From CBDDHT01 sp965227905 (GTDB taxonomy: Bacteria; Pseudomonadota; Alphaproteobacteria; Rhizobiales; Methyloligellaceae), in the NCBI GenBank assembly GCA_965227905.1, contig OZ245780.1, positions 5,518,001 to 5,582,000 on the forward strand: a stretch of 64,000 bases of DNA, written 5' to 3'. The number at the start of each line of letters is the position of its first letter. Positions within the stretch are counted from its first letter, which is position 1. The position numbers were made by a program, and so were the translations under genes. The notes under the pieces were generated by a model. That model was not told the origin of the DNA. It ran no database searches and saw only the letters and a program-made list of their open reading frames with translations. Of the stretch, positions 1 to 8,398 are shown piece by piece.

Positions 1-1
1 C

Positions 2-883
2 AAGTTGCTCGGGTTCCAGCCCGATCAGATCCGCATCGTTCCCTCGGACGCCAAGTTCCGTATGGATGTGGATGCCCTGCAAACCCTCTTCCAGGCGGAT
101 GTCGCCGGGGGCAAAGAGCCGTTCTGCGTCTTGGCGACCGCCGGTACGACCAACACCGGCGCTGTGGATCCGCTGGAAGAAATCGCAGCCTTCTGCCGGG
201 TCGAGGATCTGTGGATGCATGTGGATGCCGCCTATGGCGGCGCCGCGATCCTGACCGATGAGGGCCGCTCGGCGCTCAAAGGTATCGAGCGGGCACATTC
301 GATCACCGTCGATCCGCACAAATGGATGTTTCAGCCCTACGAAATCGGCTGCCTTCTGGTGCGAGAACATGCCTGGCTGAAAGCCACATTTGCGCAGGCG
401 CCCGAATATCTGCGCGACATCCAGGGGAGTTCAGAAGAGGTCAATCTCTATGACCATGGCGTGCAGCTCACCCGCGGCTTTCGGGCGCTGAAATTCTATA
501 TGTCGATAAAGACGTTCGGCCTTGCGTCATTCAGAGAGGCCGTGCAGATCGGCTGCGATACGGCGAAAGAAACAGAGACGTTTCTGCGCCAGCGGCCCGA
601 CTGGGAAATCGTGTCGCCCGCAACGCTCGGTGTCCTCGCGTTCCGGTACAAACCTGCCGAAAGTAATCTGTCGGGCGAAGAAGTGGATGCGCTCAACGAG
701 CATCTCTCGAAAGAGATCGTTGCGTCCGGTCACGCCATGCTGGTGACCACGGTCCTGAAGGGCATGGTCGTTCTGCGCATGTGCCTGATCAATCCAAGGA
801 TCGAATTCGACAGAGATGTGCGATCGACAATCCTGGCGCTTGAGGAGATTGCGGCGGAATATGGAGCGACGCTCGAAAGCTGA
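2..883 (+). CDS. PLP-dependent decarboxylase (aromatic-L-amino-acid decarboxylase family), 3' part
   Basis: The reading frame is open from the window edge, so the N-terminal part is missing; about 293 residues remain. The visible part has the fold-type I PLP signature of group II decarboxylases: HVDAAYGG, in which the Asp contacts the PLP ring nitrogen, and the DPHKW motif about 30 residues later, whose Lys forms the Schiff base. The family removes CO2 from amino acids such as tyrosine, DOPA, tryptophan or glutamate; the substrate cannot be read from this fragment. It probably acts in the cytoplasm. The family call is secure, the substrate is open. Confidence 0.88.
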   Translation, partial: KLLGFQPDQIRIVPSDAKFRMDVDALQTLFQADVAGGKEPFCVLATAGTTNTGAVDPLEEIAAFCRVEDLWMHVDAAYGGAAILTDEGRSALKGIERAHSITVDPHKWMFQPYEIGCLLVREHAWLKATFAQAPEYLRDIQGSSEEVNLYDHGVQLTRGFRALKFYMSIKTFGLASFREAVQIGCDTAKETETFLRQRPDWEIVSPATLGVLAFRYKPAESNLSGEEVDALNEHLSKEIVASGHAMLVTTVLKGMVVLRMCLINPRIEFDRDVRSTILALEEIAAEYGATLES

Positions 884-898
884 TCTGTTGGCCTTTGC

Positions 899-1480
899 CA
901 AGTCGGGAGACTCGGGCTGAAAATTGAAATCCCGCCCGATCGCATCTCGGACCTGCCCCGCGATCCAGGGCTACAAACAGCGGACATACCGTGCTGCCCT
1001 AGGCCCCGGATCAGGTCCGGGGCGTATTTTGATTGTGCAACACCGTTATGGCGTGTCGCCGATCGGTTGAAGCGGCCGTCTGAACGCGATCTCTGGGCAC
1101 CCGCCAAGTTGGGGGACTCTGGCCGCAAATCAAAATCCCATCAGATCGACATCCCGGGCCTGACCCGGGATCCAGGGCTTCAAACAACGGACATGCTGTG
1201 CTGCCCTGGGCCCCGGATCAGGTCCGGGGCGTATTTTGATTATGCAACACCGTTATGGCGTGTCGCCGATCGGTTGAAGCGGCCGTCTGAACGCGATCTC
1301 TGGGTACCCGCCAAGTCGGGGGACTCTGGCCGCAAATCAATATCCCATCAGATCGACATCCCGGGCCTGACCCGGGATCCAGGGCTTCAAACAACGGACA
1401 TGCCGTGCTGCCCCGGGCCCCGGATCAAGTCCGGGGCGTATTGTGATCATGCAACACCGTTATGGCGTGTCGCCGGTCGG
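899..1480. repeat. 207-bp-period tandem repeat, about 2.8 copies, with internal palindromes
   Basis: The string CAACACCGTTATGGCGTGTC recurs with starts at 1038, 1245 and 1452, so the period is exactly 207 bp. The second and third units are nearly identical and the first is more diverged. Each unit carries two facing GC-rich palindromes (CCCGGGCCTGACCCGGG and CCCCGGATCAGGTCCGGGG) flanked by CCAGGGC and GCCCTGGG. The same palindrome pair occurs at 48222-48304, so this is a dispersed chromosomal repeat that has also duplicated in tandem here. An open frame across it (1067-1510) follows the repeat and is not a gene. Confidence 0.9.
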
Positions 1481-1774
1481 TGCGGAGACGACGGGCGTAT
1501 CGCCCCATGACTTCTTCTTGCGCTTGGTCTTCTTGTAAGACTTCTTCGGCTTCGGCTTGGATTTCGGCGGCGGACCGGCATAGCTGCCGCGATGATCTTC
1601 GCCGTATGATCCTCTTGCCTGTGCAAGTTGAATTCGGTCGACCGATTGACTTTCGCTTGCCGTAGATGGGTTTAACGCTGTCATAGCCGGACTTCCCATG
1701 ACGACAGCCGCGCCAATCGCCGACATGGTGCCGACACCTAAACCAAGCACCGCAATCAAGAGTTTCGACGCCAT
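1460..1774 (-). CDS. small exported Lys-rich protein of unknown function
   Basis: A 104-residue protein. It opens with a signal-peptide-like hydrophobic stretch (residues 4-30, AVLGLGVGTMSAIGAAVV). The mature part is hydrophilic and very basic, with a Pro/Lys-rich segment near residues 70-90 (KSKPKPKKSYKKTKRKKK). The last few codons and the stop lie inside the tandem repeat, so the repeat appears to have replaced or extended the original 3' end. A GGGAGA box precedes the ATG. No family is recognised. The signal-peptide-like start and strong composition bias argue for a real exported peptide that binds an anionic partner; that role is inference. Confidence 0.55.
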   Translation of the reverse strand: MASKLLIAVLGLGVGTMSAIGAAVVMGSPAMTALNPSTASESQSVDRIQLAQARGSYGEDHRGSYAGPPPKSKPKPKKSYKKTKRKKKSWGDTPVVSAPTGDTP

Positions 1775-1885
1775 CGACGTTCTCCCTAGATAAGTCTATC
1801 TACTGGCCGGGACACTAGGTGCGCCAAAGTGAACGGGTCCTGAACGCAGACCTCGCATCAATCACGAAACCGTGAGCATCAATGC

Positions 1886-2878
1886 TCACTTCTTCGACTG
1901 GAAGTAGCGCGTCACGCCGGAGAAAATCGCGCCTGAGACCACACAAGGCACAGCAATCTCCGGGTGCCCCGTCGCTGTCGCAACGACGCAGCCGGTCGCA
2001 ATAGCAATCGAGCTGAGCGTTACCTTGCTCGAAGGGCGCAACTCATCGCGTGCCTTCTTCGCCTTGGCCTTGTCGACGGTAACAAGCTGCTCTTCACGGA
2101 TGTCCTCGGAGCGGAAATTTTCCGATGCCGTTACAATCTCCTTCAACGGCTCGACCACGGCTTCGTCGTCCCGGCCCGCGATTTCGGCTTTGTAGAGATC
2201 CAGCAGGTGTCGGTGACGTTCGGCATGGGCCGCGAGAGTCCACTTCGCGGTCGCGCCGATGATCAACTCATCGTAGGTCGGCTCGCCCGGTCCGGTAAAC
2301 AGGCGTCGGAAGGAGAAACCGGACTTGGCTTCTGCCGGTGCCCATTTGAGCGCCGATATGACACGCACGACGGGCTGAAAATGACCGGTCGCATAATAGT
2401 AGCCCCACAGGGCGTAGATAATCTCAGGGCCCCGGTCGATCGGCACATACATCAATGTCGGCTCATCGCCCGCAAGGTATTTGTCGATGAGCGCCGCCCG
2501 ATAAGGCATTTGCCTGCGAAAATGAGAGAGGATGTCGCGCCAGTTCGTCAGGCCGGAATAGGCGACGGCCCGAATAATCACGGCCTGTTCCTTGGCCGGC
2601 ATCGGCAGCATCCGCTTGACGAGCTTCGGCGTCGATTTCGGATTACGGCTCAGAACGCCCGCGATGAAGCCGACGAAAAAGCCATTCTTCTTGGTATCAG
2701 CAAGGAGACCATGGCGGCGCATGGCGTGGACCGCCTCCGGCAGCCGCAAGGGCGCCGGCGCACTGCGATAGTCATACATCCAGTGAAGGACGGCATCCGA
2801 TGAAGAAAAATTTGGAGCCCGTGCTTCCGCTACACCCGCCGCACACAGGATCAAAAGGCAAGCCAAAAGCTTACGCAC
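1886..2878 (-). CDS. exported protein of unknown function with C-terminal hydrophobic segment
   Basis: The open frame runs to 3133, but the best start is the GTG at 2878. It is preceded by GGAGG at a good distance and opens directly into a signal peptide (VRKLLACLLILCAAGVAEARA). The upstream extension has no such features. The mature protein of about 310 residues is mostly helical and basic, with a Gly-rich hydrophobic C-terminal stretch (about residues 285-320) that could be membrane-inserted. No motif I can name is present. It is likely periplasmic or membrane-associated. Confidence 0.7.
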   Translation of the reverse strand: MRKLLACLLILCAAGVAEARAPNFSSSDAVLHWMYDYRSAPAPLRLPEAVHAMRRHGLLADTKKNGFFVGFIAGVLSRNPKSTPKLVKRMLPMPAKEQAVIIRAVAYSGLTNWRDILSHFRRQMPYRAALIDKYLAGDEPTLMYVPIDRGPEIIYALWGYYYATGHFQPVVRVISALKWAPAEAKSGFSFRRLFTGPGEPTYDELIIGATAKWTLAAHAERHRHLLDLYKAEIAGRDDEAVVEPLKEIVTASENFRSEDIREEQLVTVDKAKAKKARDELRPSSKVTLSSIAIATGCVVATATGHPEIAVPCVVSGAIFSGVTRYFQSKK

Positions 2879-3171
2879 ACAAACCTCCGCCACAGCCCCC
2901 AGGCCCCGGACGTGACTGACGCAAAAATAGAGTGTTCCCTCGTCCCACGGGACTTGCGTCCCGCTTGGGTCAGGAGAATTGCCGGGCAAGGTGACCGATT
3001 TGTGGCAGCAGAGACACAGGTCAATGAAAATCGGGTTGGAGCGGCTGGAACAGAGCGTGTCCTCTGTGAGAACACGCAGACGCGATATCGCATATTCCCC
3101 GAGCGCCTGGCCATGAGCCCGCTCACAATACAAGGGCGGTCATATTCGCCTTGATAGAATGGGAGGCTGTG

Positions 3172-3489
3172 ATGGCCTGGTTGTTTCTTGCTCTCGCCGT
3201 GGTCTTCGAAATCGTCTTCGCGATGTCCATGAAGGCATCTGACGGATTCACGAACCTATGGGCGAGCATCACCACGCTGGTCGGCGCGGTCGGTGGAATC
3301 GGATTTCTCACCCTGGCACTGCGAACATTGCCGATCAGTATCGGTTACCCAATCTGGGTCGGTGCCGGTGCCCTGGGGGCTGTTCTCTTTGGTGCTGTAC
3401 TGTTTGGCGAGCCACTGACGGCGCTCAAACTCGCAAGCGTGTGTCTGATCATAGCCGGTGTCATCGGTCTCAAGTTCGCCGCGGGCTAA
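3172..3489 (+). CDS. small multidrug resistance (SMR) family transporter
   Basis: 105 residues with four predicted membrane helices, the usual SMR length. The start is the ATG at 3172 behind GGGAGG, seven codons inside the longer frame. The membrane-embedded glutamate typical of SMR proteins is present in helix 1 (FEIVFA), and helix 3 carries YPIWVGAGALG. SMR proteins work as dual-topology dimers that exchange protons for small cations. The GxGALGA and FGEP pattern leans towards the SugE/Gdx (guanidinium) branch, but the helix-1 Trp of that branch is Phe here, so the substrate is uncertain. Its end overlaps the converging gene by 4 bp. Confidence 0.88.
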   Translation: MAWLFLALAVVFEIVFAMSMKASDGFTNLWASITTLVGAVGGIGFLTLALRTLPISIGYPIWVGAGALGAVLFGAVLFGEPLTALKLASVCLIIAGVIGLKFAAG

Positions 3490-4058
3490 CGCCCCATGGC
3501 ATAGAACTCGGCGTTCGGACGCAGCGAGATTGCATTCGCCATGCGATTGCTCAGAGCGAAGAACGCCGTGATGGCGCTGATATCCCAGATGTCATCGTAG
3601 CTGAATCCGTGGCCTTTCAGAACGTCATAGTCAGCGTCGCAAACAGACCGTGAGTCCTCGGCAACCTTCATTGCAAAATCGAGCATCCCCATCTGCCGCG
3701 CGCTCAGATCCGCCTTGCGGTAATTGACAGCAACCTGATCTGCGATCAGCGGGTTCTTGGCCCTGATGCGCAGGATGGCCCCATGAGCAACGACGCAGTA
3801 TTGGCAGCCATTGGCGTTGGACGTCGCGACGACGATCATTTCCCGCTCGGCCTTGGACAATCCTTCGCTCTCCTTGTCCATCAGCGCATCATGATAGGCA
3901 AAGAAAGCGCGAAACTCTTCCGGGCGCGCCGCGAGTGCCAGAAAGATGTTTGGAACGAACCCGGCCTTCTCCTGAACGGCCTCGATCTTGGCGCGGATAT
4001 CGTCCGGCACATCGGTCAATTCCGGGACGGGATAACGACTGATTGGATGGGCGCTCAT
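3486..4058 (-). CDS. peroxidase-related AhpD-like protein (carboxymuconolactone decarboxylase family)
   Basis: 190 residues from the ATG at 4058, chosen over the upstream GTG (4079) because AAGGA lies just before it. The protein has the all-helical AhpD-like fold with the redox pair in NGCQYCVVAHG (CxxC followed by His after three residues). This is the proton-relay arrangement of AhpD-type alkylhydroperoxidases and of the uncharacterised peroxidase-related family with the same total length. It probably detoxifies organic peroxides in the cytoplasm. It converges on the SMR gene and no operon partner is visible. Confidence 0.85.
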   Translation of the reverse strand: MSAHPISRYPVPELTDVPDDIRAKIEAVQEKAGFVPNIFLALAARPEEFRAFFAYHDALMDKESEGLSKAEREMIVVATSNANGCQYCVVAHGAILRIRAKNPLIADQVAVNYRKADLSARQMGMLDFAMKVAEDSRSVCDADYDVLKGHGFSYDDIWDISAITAFFALSNRMANAISLRPNAEFYAMGR

Positions 4059-4208
4059 GGTGGAATCCTTGTGGCTCACTCAGTCCCGCGAGCCGCGTGA
4101 CTATCGGGAATGCCAATCAACGCCAATGATGAGGGCGGGCGCACTGATCCAGCTCAAATGCCGCCACACTTGCAATATCCGAAGATCTGTTCAGGATGCC
4201 TCCTGCAA

Positions 4209-4285
4209 GGCCCCGTAGCTCAGCAGGATAGAGCATCAGATTCCTAATCTGAGGGTCGGAGGTTCGAGTCCTCCCGGGGTCACCA
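4209..4285 (+). tRNA. tRNA-Arg (anticodon CCT)
   Basis: The full cloverleaf can be drawn: acceptor stem GGCCCCG/CGGGGTC with one G-U pair, D arm GCTC...GAGC, anticodon stem TCAGA/TCTGA closing the loop TTCCTAA with anticodon CCT, T arm GGAGG-TTCGAGT-CCTCC, discriminator A and encoded CCA. It is intact. Its 3' half (4241-4281) is the left attachment site of the genomic island, and the repeat of that half lies at 45030-45070. Confidence 0.96.
4241..4281 (+). other. attL: left attachment site in the tRNA-Arg 3' half
   Basis: 41 bp, from the anticodon loop to the end of the acceptor stem, are repeated exactly at 45030-45070 in the same orientation. The left copy is part of the functional tRNA gene, so integration preserved the tRNA. 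A tyrosine integrase lies just inside the other end. Confidence 0.9.
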
Positions 4286-4332
4286 ATGATTTCAATTAGT
4301 TAAATATCTAATGCAAGAGAATAATGTGATTT

Positions 4333-4350
4333 GGGGTTCCCGTGGGGTTC
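4333..4350. repeat. GGGGTTCCCGTGGGGTTC, candidate integrase arm-type site (left)
   Basis: This 18-bp string, itself two GGGGTTC units, occurs here about 50 bp inside attL and again at 44877-44894, just upstream of the integrase gene. Paired GTGGGGTT-like words near att sites are common for P4-type integrases; a binding role is inferred. Confidence 0.55.
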
Positions 4351-4459
4351 TAAAGCGCCCGATCTCGAAGCTTCGCATTGTTCAATGCTCAAGTTCGCTC
4401 ACCCAGGAAAGAAGGCAAGCAAGGTTCCATTCCTGGAGCCTCAATTAGAGAGGCCGACA

Positions 4460-5269
4460 ATGCCGACGCTCCCTGAGAATCAGGACCCCAGCCTCCTCGC
4501 CGAAGCCGGAAAAGAGATGGATGAATTAGGCATCGATCCCGAATGCGAGGGCGCATGGAAAATGCTTGGCCTAATTTTGCTCAAAGAGAGGCGCCGGGCC
4601 GGCCCACACCAATCTCAAGACGGCGAGACAATCGAAATATCGAAAAAATCTTACGACACGTTGATGGCTATTGCCGGCCCAGCGGTTCGCTTGATCACTG
4701 ACCACAAAAAGATCGAGAAATCCTACCTTGCAGCAAACAATCGGACCCAACGAGACGTGCTTGAACACGCGATAACAGCACTCAAGACGCAGGAGGAGTG
4801 GTTTGACAAGTTTGGTGTAAGTCGGTTTGGAGGCGTGCCCACCCCTCTTCGGATAGTACTAGCTGATCTCATCAATGTGTTAGAGGAAAGATTTGGTAGG
4901 TCCGTATCTCCGCCGGATCAGAAAATCGAAAACTCCGAAAAGGTCACAGATAGCCGAAGTGATCGTATTCGACTCACCATACATGCCTACGCGGCCTCTA
5001 CTGTTCATCGGCTTATCCAGAGCGGCGAGAATAAAAACAAAGCATACGACGCCGTAGCCGAAGCGCTCGATAGAGCCGGGTTTACGAAGCCGGGCAAAGA
5101 CGATCCCATTAAAGGCAGCGGGGTTCGTTCTTGGTACGAATCCACACATAGGCAGGCATGCCCGTTTGCCGACGAATACCAACGGGCACTGAAAGCAGCA
5201 AAGGCTGAACCGAAGGAACTCCTAGCCGCTTTCGAGGACGTAGTTCAGTCGCTAATTTTTCATCGCTGA
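4460..5269 (+). CDS. island protein of unknown function
   Basis: 269 residues from the ATG at 4460, which has AGAGAGG upstream; a longer frame reaches back to 4331 across the arm-site repeat and is less likely. The protein is soluble, with charged helices, and no family is recognised. Codon use is less GC-rich than in the flanking chromosome. It is the first gene inside attL and precedes the AlpA-like gene, a position often filled by regulatory or replication accessory genes of P4-like islands. Confidence 0.6.
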   Translation: MPTLPENQDPSLLAEAGKEMDELGIDPECEGAWKMLGLILLKERRRAGPHQSQDGETIEISKKSYDTLMAIAGPAVRLITDHKKIEKSYLAANNRTQRDVLEHAITALKTQEEWFDKFGVSRFGGVPTPLRIVLADLINVLEERFGRSVSPPDQKIENSEKVTDSRSDRIRLTIHAYAASTVHRLIQSGENKNKAYDAVAEALDRAGFTKPGKDDPIKGSGVRSWYESTHRQACPFADEYQRALKAAKAEPKELLAAFEDVVQSLIFHR

Positions 5270-5342
5270 ACTTTTTGCAGACTCTCCCCCCTAGTTTCCC
5301 CATCCCTGATAGTGAAAAACTTTGTCCATCGCGGAACGGTAG

Positions 5343-5402
5343 TGGCCGCCCGCGTCTAACAACGTGGAGGTGTTGATGCCCTCCACAAGCCGGTGGCGGC
5401 CA
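5343..5402. other. nested inverted repeats before the AlpA-like gene
   Basis: An outer 8-bp pair (TGGCCGCC at 5343-5350, GGCGGCCA at 5395-5402) encloses an inner 7-bp pair (GTGGAGG at 5364-5370, CCTCCAC at 5380-5386). The structure ends 35 bp before the start codon of the AlpA-like gene. It could be a structured leader, an operator pair, or part of a replication or excision site. No known riboswitch is recognised. Confidence 0.5.
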
Positions 5403-5436
5403 AATCGTCATTGGTTTTGCCCGCTGGAGGAGCAGT

Positions 5437-5910
5437 ATGGAAGAGAATTTCGGTAAAAAAAATTCTGAGGTCGGCAAACTCGACCCATCACCACAGGCGA
5501 GTGAAATCAGTTCGTTTGCCGCCGAAGCGGCTCAAGGCAATTTCCAAAACCGGCCTCCGACCGAACCTTCAGGAGTTTTTCCAGGCGAAACAAAGCAGTC
5601 GCAATTCCCCACAGAGAAAGTCACTCCACCTGACACCCGCCCGAAAGCTGCAAGAGAGAAGTTCGAGGTTCTATCGACTCCAGACCCTCCTACGGCCAAG
5701 GGCAGCGTCGGCAATGTCACTCGTCTTCTATCTGTTCGACAAGTTCTTGAACGAGTTCCCATCGCGCGAAGCACTTTGTATCTCTGGATCGCTCAAGGGC
5801 TATTTCCAACACCCGTTAAATTCGGACCTAGGCGAGTTGGATGGCCGGAAGACCGAATCGAAGATTGGTTGATATCTCACAAGCCGACATCGACTAGCGA
5901 AGAAACTTGA
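5437..5910 (+). CDS. AlpA-family DNA-binding regulator with long N-terminal tail
   Basis: 157 residues behind a strong GGAGGAG box. Residues 95-147 form the AlpA/excisionase-type winged HTH: LLSVRQVLERVPIARSTLYLWI followed by FPTPVKFGPRRVGWPEDRIEDWL. AlpA-like proteins of P4-type elements activate excision or repress/activate the integrase. Residues 1-90 are low-complexity and polar, much longer than the usual 70-90-residue family, and may be disordered. In the circular form it would lie next to the integrase, consistent with excision control. Confidence 0.82.
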   Translation: MEENFGKKNSEVGKLDPSPQASEISSFAAEAAQGNFQNRPPTEPSGVFPGETKQSQFPTEKVTPPDTRPKAAREKFEVLSTPDPPTAKGSVGNVTRLLSVRQVLERVPIARSTLYLWIAQGLFPTPVKFGPRRVGWPEDRIEDWLISHKPTSTSEET

Positions 5911-5999
5911 TGGTCTTCAACTGCGGATGGTACGGCCAAGAACAGTCCGCCGACCAATTGTTGGCAGGCCGAACAACAGCGCATAGGCGCAAATGGAAA

Positions 6000-6030
6000 G
6001 CGCCGCCCGGTCGGCAAACCGGAACGGCGC
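6000..6030. other. GC-rich stem-loop upstream of a short reading frame
   Basis: GCGCCG (6000-6005) pairs with CGGCGC (6025-6030), and inside it CCGGT (6007-6011) pairs with ACCGG (6018-6022). The hairpin ends 18 nt before an ATG preceded by AAAGGA. It could be a transcriptional signal or a translational control structure. Confidence 0.45.
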
Positions 6031-6047
6031 GAAAGGATAACTTCATC

Positions 6048-6239
6048 ATGAAAAACTTACCATTTTTGGTGCCTGAAGACAATCGTCACACGAAGGGCGC
6101 GCGGCTTTTGGCCGGGAGTGCTGGCACGGGAAATATTCACAACCGGGGTTATGTCTGCTGGTATTTAACGAGAAGATCAGCGTCAGCAATAGCGCTGCGC
6201 GCCCTTCCGTGCCCCTCTGTATTCGAGGGGAGCAAGTAG
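6048..6239 (+). CDS. possible small island protein, 63 aa
   Basis: The ATG at 6048 has AAAGGA 12 nt upstream, and the frame ends exactly where the next gene begins (TAG then ATG at 6240). The peptide is basic and shows no recognised domain. Support is the ribosome site and tight packing only; it fills an otherwise empty 329-bp gap. Confidence 0.35.
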   Translation: MKNLPFLVPEDNRHTKGARLLAGSAGTGNIHNRGYVCWYLTRRSASAIALRALPCPSVFEGSK

Positions 6240-6608
6240 ATGCCAACCAACCGAGACAATCGATTCCGTATCCGCGTTCTCATCAGCGAAGGCGGTTTTG
6301 CACGAGAGAAGGAAATCAACGGTCGCGACGGCTGGGCGCTGTTTCAGCTGATCCAGGCCGGCGAGACAGGTTGTACGAGTGTCGAGAACCCCGGGCCACG
6401 CTGGTCCGCCTACATCTACAATTTGCGACACAAATTCGGAATCGAAGTAGAGACAACGCGCGAAGCGCATGAAGGGCAGTTCGCGGGCTCGCATGCTCGG
6501 TACATTCTGCGCTCATCCGTCATGATCATAGAGGTCAACCAGACTGAGGATAACGGTGATGTGCGTCGTCAGCTGAGGGCTTGTCATGGCAGACACTGCA
6601 CTGCGTGA
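6240..6608 (+). CDS. winged-helix domain island protein
   Basis: 122 residues with GAGGGGAG before the ATG. Residues 10-75 look like the winged-helix proteins common in alphaproteobacterial islands: KEINGRDGWALFQLIQAGETG, then an aromatic core (WSAYIYNLRHKFGIEVET). These usually accompany AlpA and VapE-like genes. Probably DNA-binding; target unknown. The 3' end overlaps the next gene by 23 bp, consistent with one transcript. Confidence 0.6.
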   Translation: MPTNRDNRFRIRVLISEGGFAREKEINGRDGWALFQLIQAGETGCTSVENPGPRWSAYIYNLRHKFGIEVETTREAHEGQFAGSHARYILRSSVMIIEVNQTEDNGDVRRQLRACHGRHCTA

Positions 6609-6786
6609 AGCGCTTCTTGCCGACCTACGAAGCGCCGTGGCACGGGCTCAGCTTGATGTACTTGAGCTTAAGGTTGTTGGCGTCGCTCTGAAACACAACC
6701 TCATCACAAATGAGCAAGCCTTGGAACTTGCAAACGAACGGGAAGTGTCTTCATTTCTGGCGCTGCTTAAGGATCACCAAGAATGA
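6586..6786 (+). CDS. small helical island protein, 66 aa
   Basis: An acidic, predicted all-helical protein starting MADTALREALL, with no recognised domain. It overlaps the winged-helix gene by 23 bp, and its stop overlaps the VapE-like start by 4 bp (ATGA). That tight coupling is the main evidence that it is translated. It may be a partner of the ATPase. Confidence 0.6.
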   Translation: MADTALREALLADLRSAVARAQLDVLELKVVGVALKHNLITNEQALELANEREVSSFLALLKDHQE

Positions 6787-8066
6787 ATGAGGAGAACTCG
6801 GACAACTCAACACTCGATGAGCAAGTGTTAGAGCGCGACCGACAGCGTGAATGGCAAACGCGCCTGCTACGTACAAATAACAGTAGCCCTAGGCGATGTT
6901 TGGCAAACGCAATGATAGCGCTTAGGCATGCTCCCGACTGGGCAGGAATTTTGGCATTCGACTCCTTTTCTCTGACGACGATGGCGATGATGCACCCGCC
7001 ATGGGAACCGCGTACCAGCGTATGGGAGCCTCGCCCATGGAACCCACGTGACGACCTGCTGTTGGCGGACTGGCTTCAACACCACACGATTCAGGTTAGT
7101 GCAGAGATATCACAACAAGCTGTAGAGGCAGTTTCACAGGACAAACCGTTTCACCCTGTCCGCAATTACCTCAACAGTCTCACTTGGGATGGGAAGCCAC
7201 GCGTTGCACTGTTTGGCGAACGGTACCTGGGCGCCGGTGACGATCTCTATCTCCAGGAGGTTTGTACTCGGTTTCTGATTTCGGCAGTGGCGCGGATCAT
7301 GCAACCCGGTTGCCAAGCAGATCATATTCCAATCTTCGAAGGATCACAGGGCATCGGCAAATCCACGGCGCTACGCATTCTATTTGGATCATGGTTCACC
7401 GACGAGTTGGCAGACCTAGGGTCGAAAGACGCAGCAATGCAAACAAGGGGAGCATGGGGGATCGAGATCGCCGAGCTTGATAGCATGAGCAGGCCAGTGG
7501 TCTCCCGGGTCAAAGCATTCATTTCTCGTCGGACCGATCGGTTCCGACCGCCTTACGGGCGCCGTGTGATCGAGGCACCTAGGCAGTGCGTTTTCGCCGG
7601 AACTACCAACTCCGATTCATACCTTAAGGATGAGACGGGCGGACGTCGTTTTTGGCCGATCAAGGCAGAGCGTATAGATCTGGACGGCATCGCTCGGGAC
7701 CGGGACCAGGTGTGGGCTGAGGCTGTCGTGCGCTATCAGGCCGGAGAGCGCTGGTGGCTCGAAGCGGAAGCAACGCTCCTAGCTGCTGAGCAGCAGTCGC
7801 GACGCTATATTGGAGACCCATGGGAGGGATCCATATTAGCATTCGTGGAACACCGCTCAGATGTGTCGATTTCAGAAATACTTTGCAATGCATTGGACGT
7901 AAAAATGGATCGATGGAGCCAAACCGACCAAACTCGCGTCGCTCGTTGTTTGAAGAGTTTTGGCTGGGAACGGTTCCAGAAACGCGTCCCCGGCACCCGC
8001 AACAAAAAAGAGTGGAGATACCGTTGTGTCACCAGTTCTGAAGATAAACCCAGTGCGGCGGAGTGA
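6783..8066 (+). CDS. VapE-family (virulence-associated E) ATPase
   Basis: 427 residues. The P-loop is GSQGIGKST (residues 187-195). It is followed by the VapE signatures IAELDSMSR (acidic motif), the basic FISRRTDRFRPPYGRR segment, FAGTTNSDSYLKD and GGRRFWP. VapE proteins are SF3-helicase-like ATPases found in mobile islands, often joined to a primase; no primase domain is present here, so a helicase-loader or replication role would need a host or separate primase. It is the last gene of a coupled set with the winged-helix and 66-aa genes, and a 15-bp inverted repeat follows it. Confidence 0.88.
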   Translation: MNEENSDNSTLDEQVLERDRQREWQTRLLRTNNSSPRRCLANAMIALRHAPDWAGILAFDSFSLTTMAMMHPPWEPRTSVWEPRPWNPRDDLLLADWLQHHTIQVSAEISQQAVEAVSQDKPFHPVRNYLNSLTWDGKPRVALFGERYLGAGDDLYLQEVCTRFLISAVARIMQPGCQADHIPIFEGSQGIGKSTALRILFGSWFTDELADLGSKDAAMQTRGAWGIEIAELDSMSRPVVSRVKAFISRRTDRFRPPYGRRVIEAPRQCVFAGTTNSDSYLKDETGGRRFWPIKAERIDLDGIARDRDQVWAEAVVRYQAGERWWLEAEATLLAAEQQSRRYIGDPWEGSILAFVEHRSDVSISEILCNALDVKMDRWSQTDQTRVARCLKSFGWERFQKRVPGTRNKKEWRYRCVTSSEDKPSAAE

Positions 8067-8135
8067 GACCGTCAATGTTGCAACTAGTGACATTGAGAAA
8101 TGTGGTGACGCAAATAGGCACGCTAGATCAACGTT

Positions 8136-8227
8136 GTCACCACTGTCACCAGTAGGAGCGCATATGCAAAAGAGTTTTGAATAGCAGTGCTTAAGGATTC
8201 ATCCGGACCACCGGTGACAGTGGTGAC
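8136..8227. repeat. perfect 15-bp inverted repeat, candidate island origin
   Basis: GTCACCACTGTCACC (8136-8150) is matched exactly by GGTGACAGTGGTGAC (8213-8227), with 62 bp between. Each arm contains two GTCACC/GTCAC words, so it resembles iteron-like binding sites. It lies 70 bp after the VapE-like gene in the 613-bp region (8067-8679) that holds no convincing gene. A replication origin is plausible but unproven. Confidence 0.6.
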
Positions 8228-8398
8228 GATTGCAGTTCGCATGCGCCTGTTTGTAAGTTTTGTCGCGTCCAATTCATGAGATCATTAGGACGAAACATCT
8301 GGATAAAAATCCAGCGAGGTTCGTCAGGTAGAACAAACGATGAGCAAATCGCCCCTCCCTAGAAGAGGGCCGTCCCAAAAGGTACAGATTTCGACCTC

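Noticed and set aside
899..1480. CRISPR array
   Set aside because: The units are 207-bp near-identical tandem copies with no unique spacers and no cas genes nearby.
1964..2803. A 279-residue frame on the plus strand
   Set aside because: It is the complement of the exported minus-strand gene and has no signal, ribosome site or family features.
5393..5872. A 159-residue frame overlapping the AlpA-like gene
   Set aside because: It is in another frame of the AlpA-like gene, which has the better ribosome site and a recognised HTH.
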